DNA from: a virus
Virus record (IMG/VR): IMGVR_UViG_3300044819_000016
Span: 1-64,000 of that record
Strand: one strand, 5' to 3'
DNA length: 64,000 nt
The notes under the pieces: generated by a model
Database searches by the model: none
Told to the model about the DNA's origin: nothing
The model's input: the letters and a program-made list of their open reading frames with translations, nothing else
Part shown: one piece after another, positions 58,304 to 64,000 of the stretch
How the letters are laid out: each line of letters opens with the position of its first letter
Position numbering within the stretch: the first letter of the stretch is position 1
Program-made: the position numbers and the translations under genes

Positions 58304-58450
58304 GCCGTCGGCGTCCTGGGCCTGCACCAAACTCCAGCCGGTTCGCGTCTGCAAGAAGAAATGATCGCCCCAGCGAACGATCGTGAGCCGGTCTGGATTG
58401 TAGGTCCCGTCCACTGATTCGCGGCTGAGTGGCGGCGCGGTGTTTTCCAT
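58265..58450 (-). CDS. Small - strand protein overlapping the recA-like gene end
   Basis: 61 residues from ATG 58450 on the - strand. YNPDRLTIVRWGDHFFLQTRTGWSLVQAQD reads like a folded beta-rich fragment. The final 12 codons lie antisense to the end of the RecA-like gene. No Shine-Dalgarno is obvious. I list it because the gap 58304-58586 is otherwise empty and the composition is protein-like. Confidence 0.4.
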   Translation of the reverse strand: MENTAPPLSRESVDGTYNPDRLTIVRWGDHFFLQTRTGWSLVQAQDADGSGRPGETGVLDD

Positions 58451-58586
58451 GGGCGCCCGTCACTGCGAACGCCGTGCCAGCTGGAATAGCGTAGATCCGC
58501 CTACATCGCGTTACGCAATGCACCCGATGTCCGAGGGATGGATCGGCGAGCGGGCCAACTTCGAAACTATGGGCAAGGAGAAACAA

Positions 58587-58847
58587 GTGGCCAAGCAACC
58601 ATCCAAGATGCCGAATCCGTGCGACCAGTGCGGCGGCGAAGAGTGGCACGCCCCGGGGTCCAGGATCTGTAAACAGAACCGGGCCCGCAACGAGCAAGAC
58701 CGAACGGCCATCGAGGCGACGGTTCGCGAACAATCGCGGTGCATCGCCTGGATCCAGGAGTACCGGCGCCGCTCCTTGAATGCCTTCGATCCTGAGTTCC
58801 TGATCCTCGACATCGAGAGCGGACTGAACGCCGAGGACGAAGTATGA
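58587..58847 (+). CDS. Small zinc-type protein before the sbcD gene
   Basis: 86 residues from GTG 58587, chosen for its AAGGAG at 58575-58580 with 6-nt spacing. CDQCGGEEWHAPGSRIC (Cys-x2-Cys ... Cys) suggests a zinc site. The remainder is helical and charged. The stop overlaps the sbcD ATG. Unknown function. Confidence 0.5.
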   Translation: MAKQPSKMPNPCDQCGGEEWHAPGSRICKQNRARNEQDRTAIEATVREQSRCIAWIQEYRRRSLNAFDPEFLILDIESGLNAEDEV

Positions 58848-59986
58848 CCACCACGGCGAAGTCCAAGAAACCGAAGTACGATGTTGCCATCGTCGCCGAC
58901 GTTCACCTCGGGAACCACCGAGGATGGGGTGGCCCCGTGGGTACCGATGGGCTGAACCAAGCCGCGAGGCTCGGGATCGAGAGCCTGGTGGAAGCCATCG
59001 AGATCGCGAAGTCTGCCGGCTGCTCCGTCCTGATCGTGGCTGGTGATCTGTTCCAGACAGCGCGCCCCGAGCCGGCTCTCATCGCCGCCGTCCAGCACGC
59101 GATCACGGCAGGCGAGCTTCCCGTGGCCCTGATCCCTGGGAACCACGACATGCCTGACGCCACCGCCGAGAACGGCAACACGGCGCTTGCCCCGCTTTGG
59201 GACTGCGCCCAGATCGTTGGCAGTCCGGAGCGCATGGTGCTGAACACGTTCGCCATCGTCGCGGTACCGTTCGACGCCCGCGCCCCGATGCGCAATGTCC
59301 TGGACGAGTGCCCGCTCCTGGAGAAGCCAAACGCCGACGAGAGCCGGCGGACCATCCTTGTCACGCACGTTGGGGTCTACGATGACTTGGACGCCAAGTT
59401 GTCGCCCTGGGTTCGCCTGGCCAAGGACGGAATCTCGGACACGGAGATGTTCGCGATCATGAAGCGCGCCGGCATCCGCCTGGCGTTCGTGGGGAACTTC
59501 CACGAGCATCGGCAGTGGACGGACCCGGACGGCCGCACCATCATCCAGTGCGGCACGCTGGCGCCGCACAGCTTCTCGGACGCCGGGACTCACCAGCGCG
59601 GGCTCGTCATCCTGACGGACGGCGAGATGTTCAAGACGAGTGAGGCGCGCGGCGTCCGGTTCGTGAACCTTCGGGGAAATGACCCGAACCACCTCGCCAG
59701 CCTCACCCAGGGGATCAGCAAGGGCAATCGCTACGTGGTTCGGCAGACGGGCGGCGCGCGCTGGGAGGAGTCGGAGATCAAGGAGCTTCTGGCCTACGAG
59801 TGGGTCCCCCAGAAGGCGCCGACCGAGAAGGCCAGCGGGGGCCCGGCGCCGACGTCCGCCCCCGATCCGATGGCCGCGCTGACGGCGCACCTCGCTGCCG
59901 CCCCGATGCCGCCTGGACTGGACTCGACCGTGGCGCGCGCCAGCGTGCTCGCGCTGGTCAAAGACTTTTGGAAACGCTCCGCCTGA
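58844..59986 (+). CDS. SbcD/Mre11-like exonuclease subunit (gp47-like)
   Basis: 380 residues from ATG 58844 (ATGA overlap). Metallophosphatase motifs in order: ADVHLGNH (19-25), AGDLF (66-70), IPGNHD (97-102), THVGVY and GNFHEH. A Pro/Ala-rich linker (about 335-350) precedes a helical end. It forms a complex with the SbcC-like ATPase at 60437 to trim DNA ends and create single-strand tails for the RecA-like protein. Two small genes separate the pair. Confidence 0.85.
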   Translation: MTTTAKSKKPKYDVAIVADVHLGNHRGWGGPVGTDGLNQAARLGIESLVEAIEIAKSAGCSVLIVAGDLFQTARPEPALIAAVQHAITAGELPVALIPGNHDMPDATAENGNTALAPLWDCAQIVGSPERMVLNTFAIVAVPFDARAPMRNVLDECPLLEKPNADESRRTILVTHVGVYDDLDAKLSPWVRLAKDGISDTEMFAIMKRAGIRLAFVGNFHEHRQWTDPDGRTIIQCGTLAPHSFSDAGTHQRGLVILTDGEMFKTSEARGVRFVNLRGNDPNHLASLTQGISKGNRYVVRQTGGARWEESEIKELLAYEWVPQKAPTEKASGGPAPTSAPDPMAALTAHLAAAPMPPGLDSTVARASVLALVKDFWKRSA

Positions 59987-60000
59987 AAGGACCACCACCC

Positions 60001-60201
60001 ATGCAAACCCAAGACGTTGAGATCGAAGCCGAGACGGTTGTCGTCAAGATCGAGGTCGAGTCCGTCCTCGTGACCCTCTGGCAGTCGACGGTGACGGTCG
60101 ATGGCTCCGTCCGCTACACGGCGGCATTCGAGAACAGCCCAGCTGCCGCGTTCATCAAGGCCCTCGACTTCGCGCGCGGCGCGAACCTGGTGAGCCAGTG
60201 A
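60001..60201 (+). CDS. Small acidic protein between sbcD and sbcC
   Basis: 66 residues from ATG 60001 with AAGGA upstream. MQTQDVEIEAETVVVKIEVESVLVTLWQSTVTVDGSVRYTAAF is beta-rich and acidic; possibly a DNA mimic or partner of SbcCD, but that is a guess. The stop overlaps the next GTG. Confidence 0.55.
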   Translation: MQTQDVEIEAETVVVKIEVESVLVTLWQSTVTVDGSVRYTAAFENSPAAAFIKALDFARGANLVSQ

Positions 60202-60440
60202 GCAGCGCTGAGAAGGCATGCCTGGAGTTCTATGTCGCCAGCCGGGAGCTTCTCCTGATCGAAGGCGCATGGGCGACCAGGGATCGGGACGTCAACATCG
60301 GGCGTTCACTGAACGAAGCCACCCAGTACCAGGCCGACAAGGAGAAGGCGACCTTGAGGGTCAAGAATGCCGAGTTCGAGATCAAGAACATCGGCGCGTT
60401 TCTCTACGAGAAGGGGCGCCCGAGCGCGGTGCCGCGATGA
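60198..60440 (+). CDS. Small helical protein between sbcD and sbcC
   Basis: 80 residues from GTG 60198 (GTGA overlap). Charged and helical (AEKACLEFYVASRELLLIEGAWATRDRDVN ... YQADKEKATLRVKNAEFEIKNIGAFLYEKG). The stop overlaps the sbcC-like ATG. Function unknown. Confidence 0.55.
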   Translation: MSSAEKACLEFYVASRELLLIEGAWATRDRDVNIGRSLNEATQYQADKEKATLRVKNAEFEIKNIGAFLYEKGRPSAVPR

Positions 60441-62101
60441 TCGTCCGCCGGATCCTCCTGACCGACTTCTTGCGCTACAAGGATGCGACCATCGACCTGC
60501 CCGAGGTCGGGCTCGTGGCGTTCTGTGGCCTGAACGGTAGCGGAAAGAGCAGCTGTCTGGAGGCTATCGCTTGGACGCTCTGGGGTCGCTCCCTCCGCGG
60601 CGCCGACGACCCGGGCCCCGCCGGCTCCGCGACCGCCATGCTTGACGACGGGTTCCATATCGAGCGCCAACGCTCCGGCCGCACGACCAAGGGCCTGACC
60701 CTGTCCACCGCCGCCGAGTCCCTGTCCGGCCAGACCGTGACCCAGACCCAGGTCAAGATCGTGGAGCGCTGGGGGACCTTCGAGCGGTTCGCGGCAACCA
60801 GGGTGTTCGGCCGTGACCTCCTGTCCAGGTTCGGCACGGCGACCAACAGGGAGCGTCAACAGCTCCTGGAGTCCATCCTCGGGTTCGAGCAGTTCTCCCG
60901 GGCAGAGAAGCTGGCCCGGGTCGAGCTTTCGACGCGGCGCTCGGCCCAGGACGGGGCGGACTCGGCCCTCCGGTACGCCGAGAAGGTGCTCCAGGACGCG
61001 CAGGAGCGCGCCCAGGGCTCGGGACCGCCCCCGAACCTCCTGGTGCTCCAGGACGAGATAGACGCGGCCCTACGCGCACGCCAAGCAGCGGAGGAGGCCA
61101 TCGCGAAGGCGCGCGCCGCCCGCGACCGCTCCGCGTCCCTTCTCGACCGCCAGCGCCGGGCCCGGTATGACGCTGGTCACGAAGCCGACCAGGCCAAGGC
61201 CGAGACGATGGTGGCGGCCGGCAAGATCCAGGCGGCCCGCAAACTGCTGGAGTGCCCGGTGTGCCTCCGGGGCGCGTCCGAGGAGGACAGGGGCGTCATC
61301 GTCGCCCACCACCAGGCGACCCTCAACGCCGCCGCCAAGCGCAAGGCGGACGCCATGAACCTCATCGAGGCGCTCGATGCCGACATGGAGGACCTCGGCG
61401 CCCAGGTCGCGATCCACGACAAGGTGATCCGAGCCGCCGACCAAGATCGGAGCGTCGCGTCCATCGCCTACGAGCAAGCCAAGGCAGACCTCAGGGTGGC
61501 CCAAGCCGCCAATGCCCAGGCCATGCGCGCCGCCGACGAGATCGACAAGGCGCAATCCTTGGTCACAGAGACCACCCAGATCGCCACCACGGCACGGGCA
61601 GTCGTCCAGCAGGCCCAGGCAGCCGTCGAGGCCCTTGGGCCCCGTGGCGCGCGTCTCAGGCTGTTCAGCGACGCCCTGCAACGCCTGGAAGCCGAGACCA
61701 ACGCCGTGCTCGACCGCCTAGGAATGGGCCTCGCCGTCGAAATCTCGGCCCGCAAGACCCAGGCCAGCGGCAAGGAAGTGGACGAGGTCTCGATCACGCT
61801 CAAGGGCGCAGGTGCCGGCGAGTACCTCGGGGCGTCGGGCGGAGAGCGCACCCGCGTGGACGTCGCCATGATCCTGGCCCTCGGGCGCCTCTCGGGTGAC
61901 GGCGGCCTCCTGGCGTTCGACGAGGTGTTCGATCCCCTCGACGACGACGGCATCGAGCGCGTCTCTCAGTTGCTGGAGGAGCTTGCCGAGAAGCGCCAGG
62001 TCCTGGTGACGAGCCACAATCCCAGGCTCCTGGCGTCCATCCCAGCCAGTCAGATTCGCCGTGTCTCCCGGAACCCGGAAGGCGGATCGCAAATCACGTA
62101 G
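60437..62101 (+). CDS. SbcC/Rad50-like ATPase (gp46-like)
   Basis: 554 residues from ATG 60437 (ATGA overlap). Features in order: Walker A CGLNGSGKSSC (30-40), long coiled coil, zinc-hook CPVC around residue 273-276, second coiled coil, signature GASGGERTRVD, Walker B LLAFDEVFD and LVTSHNPR. This is the complete Rad50-type layout in the short phage form. It works with the 58844 nuclease to process ends. The 627-residue frame that opens upstream adds unrelated residues inside the preceding gene. Confidence 0.9.
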   Translation: MIVRRILLTDFLRYKDATIDLPEVGLVAFCGLNGSGKSSCLEAIAWTLWGRSLRGADDPGPAGSATAMLDDGFHIERQRSGRTTKGLTLSTAAESLSGQTVTQTQVKIVERWGTFERFAATRVFGRDLLSRFGTATNRERQQLLESILGFEQFSRAEKLARVELSTRRSAQDGADSALRYAEKVLQDAQERAQGSGPPPNLLVLQDEIDAALRARQAAEEAIAKARAARDRSASLLDRQRRARYDAGHEADQAKAETMVAAGKIQAARKLLECPVCLRGASEEDRGVIVAHHQATLNAAAKRKADAMNLIEALDADMEDLGAQVAIHDKVIRAADQDRSVASIAYEQAKADLRVAQAANAQAMRAADEIDKAQSLVTETTQIATTARAVVQQAQAAVEALGPRGARLRLFSDALQRLEAETNAVLDRLGMGLAVEISARKTQASGKEVDEVSITLKGAGAGEYLGASGGERTRVDVAMILALGRLSGDGGLLAFDEVFDPLDDDGIERVSQLLEELAEKRQVLVTSHNPRLLASIPASQIRRVSRNPEGGSQIT

Positions 62102-62114
62102 CCCCGGCTCCCCT

Positions 62115-62425
62115 CGAATTCGAAAGAGGGTCTTCGAATTTTTCATGAGCACCTGAAATTCGAAAGAGGGTCTTCGGTTTTTCCAGGGACTCCCGGAATT
62201 CAAAAGAGGGTCTTCGATTTTTCTGTGAGCACCCGATAGCCCCGCCCGGGGCTTTTTGAATCCCCCCTCCCGGATTCCTAAAGAGGGTCTTCGAATTTTC
62301 CGCACCCGCCAGCCAGCTGCCGCGGAAGGATCCCGCGCGCGCTGCGCTTCCGGGAATCAAAAGAGGGTCTCGGAATTTTCCGACACTCCCGGATTTCTAA
62401 AGAGGGTCTTGGATTTTTTCGTGAG
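62115..62425 (+). repeat. Array of six AAAGAGGGTCT repeats with 40-bp period
   Basis: AAAGAGGGTCT begins at 62123, 62163, 62203, 62280, 62360 and 62399, a spacing of 40, 40, 77, 80 and 39, so close to multiples of 40. Each unit is flanked by a (A)ATTC-like and a T-rich edge. The first unit is a perfect inverted repeat AATTCGAA (62118-62125) with TTCGAATT (62133-62140), followed by T. GAGCAC recurs between several units. The 40-bp period is not a multiple of 3, so this is not a coding repeat. Terminator-like, binding-site or iteron roles are all possible. Confidence 0.7.
62238..62257 (+). terminator. Short intrinsic terminator inside the repeat array
   Basis: AGCCCCG (62238-62244), loop CC, CGGGGCT (62247-62253), then a T run to 62257. 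It would end transcription from the sbcC gene. Confidence 0.75.
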
Positions 62426-62480
62426 CACGGGCCAGCCAGCCCCCGCGCGGAGCCGGTGCACAGTCCGGATTCCGGAAAAA

Positions 62481-62578
62481 AGCACGGAGCACGGAGCACG
62501 GAGCACGGAGCACGGAGCACGGAGCACGGAGCACGGAGCACGGAGCACGGAGCACGGAGCACGGAGCACGGAGCACGG
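62481..62578 (+). repeat. Heptanucleotide array, AGCACGG x 14
   Basis: Fourteen perfect copies of a 7-bp unit, 98 bp, following a GGAAAAA segment. The 7-bp period shifts frame each unit, so it would read as STEHGAR repeats in any frame. Nothing suggests a gene here. It lies about 60 bp before the early-type promoter at 62642. Confidence 0.9.
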
Positions 62579-62641
62579 AGCGATCGCGCATGGGACTCAA
62601 ACCTCCGAAAGAAAAAGATCGGGGAGCTTGAAAATAATTCA

Positions 62642-62670
62642 TTGACGAAGTTTCTTAGTTACGGTATTCC
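62642..62670 (+). promoter_or_regulatory. Sigma70-type promoter with extended -10
   Basis: -35 TTGACG (62642-62647), 17 bp, -10 TATTCC (62665-62670). The spacer ends TTAGTTACGG directly before the -10, as in the promoter at 43967. Its expected start point is only about 3 nt before the ATG at 62680. Confidence 0.75.
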
Positions 62671-62679
62671 TATTTCACC

Positions 62680-62865
62680 ATGACGAATCAAACGAACAAC
62701 GGAATCCACGCAAACGAAGCAATCGAGACGGCGCGTCTGGCGCTGGACCGCGCTCTTAACCGCGCGCTCGATGCACAAACGGACTATCTCGCGAATGCCG
62801 AATGGCACACGCAATCGGCTCTCGGGTGGTTCGACTTCGCGGCAGACATGCTCGCCTGCACCTAA
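62680..62865 (+). CDS. Small early-type protein, possibly leaderless
   Basis: 61 residues from ATG 62680. MTNQTNNGIHANEAIETARLALDRALNRALDAQTDYLANAEW is helical and polar. It has no Shine-Dalgarno, and the promoter upstream would start the transcript almost at the ATG. First gene of the early-type block. Function unknown. Confidence 0.5.
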   Translation: MTNQTNNGIHANEAIETARLALDRALNRALDAQTDYLANAEWHTQSALGWFDFAADMLACT

Positions 62866-62891
62866 CCCACAAACTCGAAAGGACACGCACT

Positions 62892-63317
62892 ATGATCAAT
62901 GCATCACCTGTCAGACTCGGCAATGGTACTTGGGGGGCCCGCGTGGCGGACCCTGTCAACGTTGGCGATCCTGTCCTGATCCGAACCTCTACCGGGAAAC
63001 GCTGGACTGCTTTCGTGACTCGTCTCGTATGGTCGAGCGGGACAGGCTCGATCGTCGAAACCTCGAAGGAACGGCCATCTGTCGCACCCGTCGAGTCATT
63101 CACTGCCGAGTTGGCGCGCGGCATGCGCGAAGGGTCGGAGGCAACGCGCGCCGAACGTGCGCCCGTCAGATTCGCGCCGCGCGTCCAGGTTCCCGCGCAA
63201 GCCCCGATCGAGGTCTCCGAGGTTCCGGCCGTCAAGGTCGAGATCCCGGAGATGCCGGCATGGTTGACGGAGGAGATCCCGGCCGATCCCGACGAATTGA
63301 TTCCCGTCGACGAATAG
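62892..63317 (+). CDS. Hypothetical early-type protein
   Basis: 141 residues from ATG 62892 with GAAAGGA at 62877-62883. The first half is beta-rich (GNGTWGARVADPVNVGDPVLIRTSTGKRWTAFVTRLVW), possibly an SH3- or OB-like fold. The second half is Pro/Glu/Val-rich and acidic (APIEVSEVPAVKVEIPEMPAW). No family recognised. Confidence 0.55.
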   Translation: MINASPVRLGNGTWGARVADPVNVGDPVLIRTSTGKRWTAFVTRLVWSSGTGSIVETSKERPSVAPVESFTAELARGMREGSEATRAERAPVRFAPRVQVPAQAPIEVSEVPAVKVEIPEMPAWLTEEIPADPDELIPVDE

Positions 63318-63323
63318 ACGTTC

Positions 63324-63366
63324 GCCAGCTTGATCCACGAAGCGGTACTTCGTGGATCAAGCTGGC
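63324..63366. repeat. Perfect 19-bp inverted repeat
   Basis: Arms GCCAGCTTGATCCACGAAG (63324-63342) and CTTCGTGGATCAAGCTGGC (63348-63366) with a 5-nt centre CGGTA. No T run follows, so it is not a standard terminator. It is longer than usual operator palindromes; it may be a protein-binding site, an RNA-processing hairpin or a structure of replication. Confidence 0.9.
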
Positions 63367-63429
63367 TAGGGTCTCCGGTCTGACGTCGATGTTTACGAGA
63401 CCCAGTAGACGATTCTCAAGAATAGTTTG

Positions 63430-63457
63430 TTGACACTTTTATTACTTACGATATCTT
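63430..63457 (+). promoter_or_regulatory. Sigma70-type promoter
   Basis: -35 TTGACA (63430-63435), 16 bp, -10 TATCTT (63452-63457) with TTACGA directly before it. Similar to the promoters at 43967 and 62642. It serves the gene at 63499. Confidence 0.7.
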
Positions 63458-63498
63458 GGTCTCTCCGGTTCACACACTCTTTCGAAAGGCAAACCAAC

Positions 63499-64000
63499 AT
63501 GACCCTTCTCGCAACCAATGAATCCCAGCGCCAGACCGCATTGACCCGTCTCAACCGCTACGTCACGGAGGGACAGGCGCGCGCTGTCTCCGTCATGAAG
63601 CGTATCGAGACGGAGATCCCCTCCGATCATATCGTCAAGGCCGAGGTCGTTTCGTTCGGCCAGCACGACGGAGCTTTTCAGATGATCCTTCCGCGTCCTG
63701 GCTCGCAAGGTGCAATCCGCGGCACGATCCATCGCAATGCGCTCGGACAGATCGTCGAGCGTTGCGGAATGCGCGACATGCGCTACGCCGACCACTTGAT
63801 CTCGACCGACTGGGGCCGAAACGTGCTGGCGAACAACCTCCAGCAAGGGATCCGCAACGGCAATTCTGGCTCCAAGTTCCTGGTACGCGGAAACTCGGGA
63901 CAGGTGCGCGGATTCCTGTCCTCAAAGTTCAGACGCATCGACGCGCGGCCGATCGCGGACACCCTGATCACGGAGGCCAAAGCGGCAGGGGCGATCGTGA
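63499..64000 (+). CDS. DUF932-like protein, cut by the window edge
   Basis: At least 167 residues from ATG 63499, with GAAAGG at 63484-63489, open at the right edge. The sequence includes SFGQHDGAFQMILPRPGSQGAIRGTIHRNALGQIVERCGM and ends near SSKFRRIDARPIADTL. The late part recalls the DUF932 (phage/plasmid) family, in which a 'D-x-Y/F-R-R-I-D/N' motif is common. Function unknown. C-terminus not in the window. Confidence 0.5.
   Translation, partial: MTLLATNESQRQTALTRLNRYVTEGQARAVSVMKRIETEIPSDHIVKAEVVSFGQHDGAFQMILPRPGSQGAIRGTIHRNALGQIVERCGMRDMRYADHLISTDWGRNVLANNLQQGIRNGNSGSKFLVRGNSGQVRGFLSSKFRRIDARPIADTLITEAKAAGAIV

Noticed and set aside
62115-62425. CRISPR array
   Set aside because: Units vary, spacers are short and related to each other, and there is no cas gene; the units are inverted repeats followed by T.
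62456-62683. STEHGAR-repeat protein across the heptamer array
   Set aside because: A 7-bp period gives the same repeat in every frame and there is no start context; a DNA repeat explains it.

Overview
The window is a contiguous piece of a tailed double-stranded DNA bacteriophage genome, open at both ends: the left edge cuts a possible gene end and the right edge cuts a gene. It is GC-rich and very densely coded. Most genes overlap by ATGA, GTGA or TGATG, and nearly all are on the + strand. There is a terminase, portal, scaffold and capsid, but no long tape-measure protein and no obvious sheath or tail-tube gene. Adaptor-like and nozzle-like proteins are followed by very large low-complexity virion proteins. 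This suggests a short-tailed (podovirus-like) phage; that morphology is an inference. Two lipoprotein signals and a small lysis cassette suggest a Gram-negative, high-GC host. No integrase, repressor or transposase was recognised.

Layout. 1-2045: a tandemly duplicated block with a DUF6948-like gene and Gly-X hexanucleotide arrays, then a lipoprotein gene, then a structured non-coding stretch (tRNA-like element plus a three-way-junction hairpin with a T run). 2046-7800: small accessory genes, including a Dam-type adenine methyltransferase, a CxxGH/CxxC mini zinc protein, two - strand genes, a HTH protein and a GNAT acetyltransferase. 7802-16711: packaging and head genes (large terminase, portal, scaffold, major capsid, head-tail adaptor). 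16793-25586: collagen-like and glycine-rich fibres and a nozzle-like protein. 25611-38348: a peptidase-S74-type fibre and several large Ala/Pro-rich or coiled-coil putative ejection proteins, ending with a convergent - strand gene. 38387-39971: four tandem paralogues. 39973-42676: lysis region (membrane proteins, papain-like protease, CHAP endolysin). 42673-49696: regulation and DNA processing (FliA-like sigma factor, RuvC-like resolvase, a second sigma-like protein, MerR-type HTH, UvsW-like helicase, DUF5131 protein). 49899-57233: HNH protein, replication initiator-like protein with an origin-like GATC cluster inside its gene, DnaC-like loader, DnaB-like helicase, small genes and a gp32-like SSB. 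57302-62101: RecA/UvsX-like recombinase and an SbcD/SbcC (gp47/gp46-like) pair. 62102-64000: a 40-bp-period repeat array, a heptanucleotide array, promoters and early-type small genes.

How it may work together. Three promoters (43967, 62642, 63430) share a -35 box and an extended -10 with TTACG. They would serve host sigma70-type polymerase at the start of the regulatory and early blocks. A different block, GATCGG-N-CTGGCC, sits exactly 18 nt before the start codon of five structural genes (plus two variant copies). These genes lack a clear Shine-Dalgarno sequence, so the block may be a late promoter or a translation signal, perhaps linked to the phage sigma-like proteins. Replication would use initiator, loader and helicase, with RecA, SSB, SbcCD and UvsW-like functions for recombination-dependent replication. 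No DNA polymerase or RNA polymerase gene is in the window.

Most notable: the duplicated DUF6948/Gly-X block, the fixed-distance late motif, the capsid-derived fragment in an accessory gene, the four-paralogue array, and the repeat-rich non-coding region at 62102-62680.
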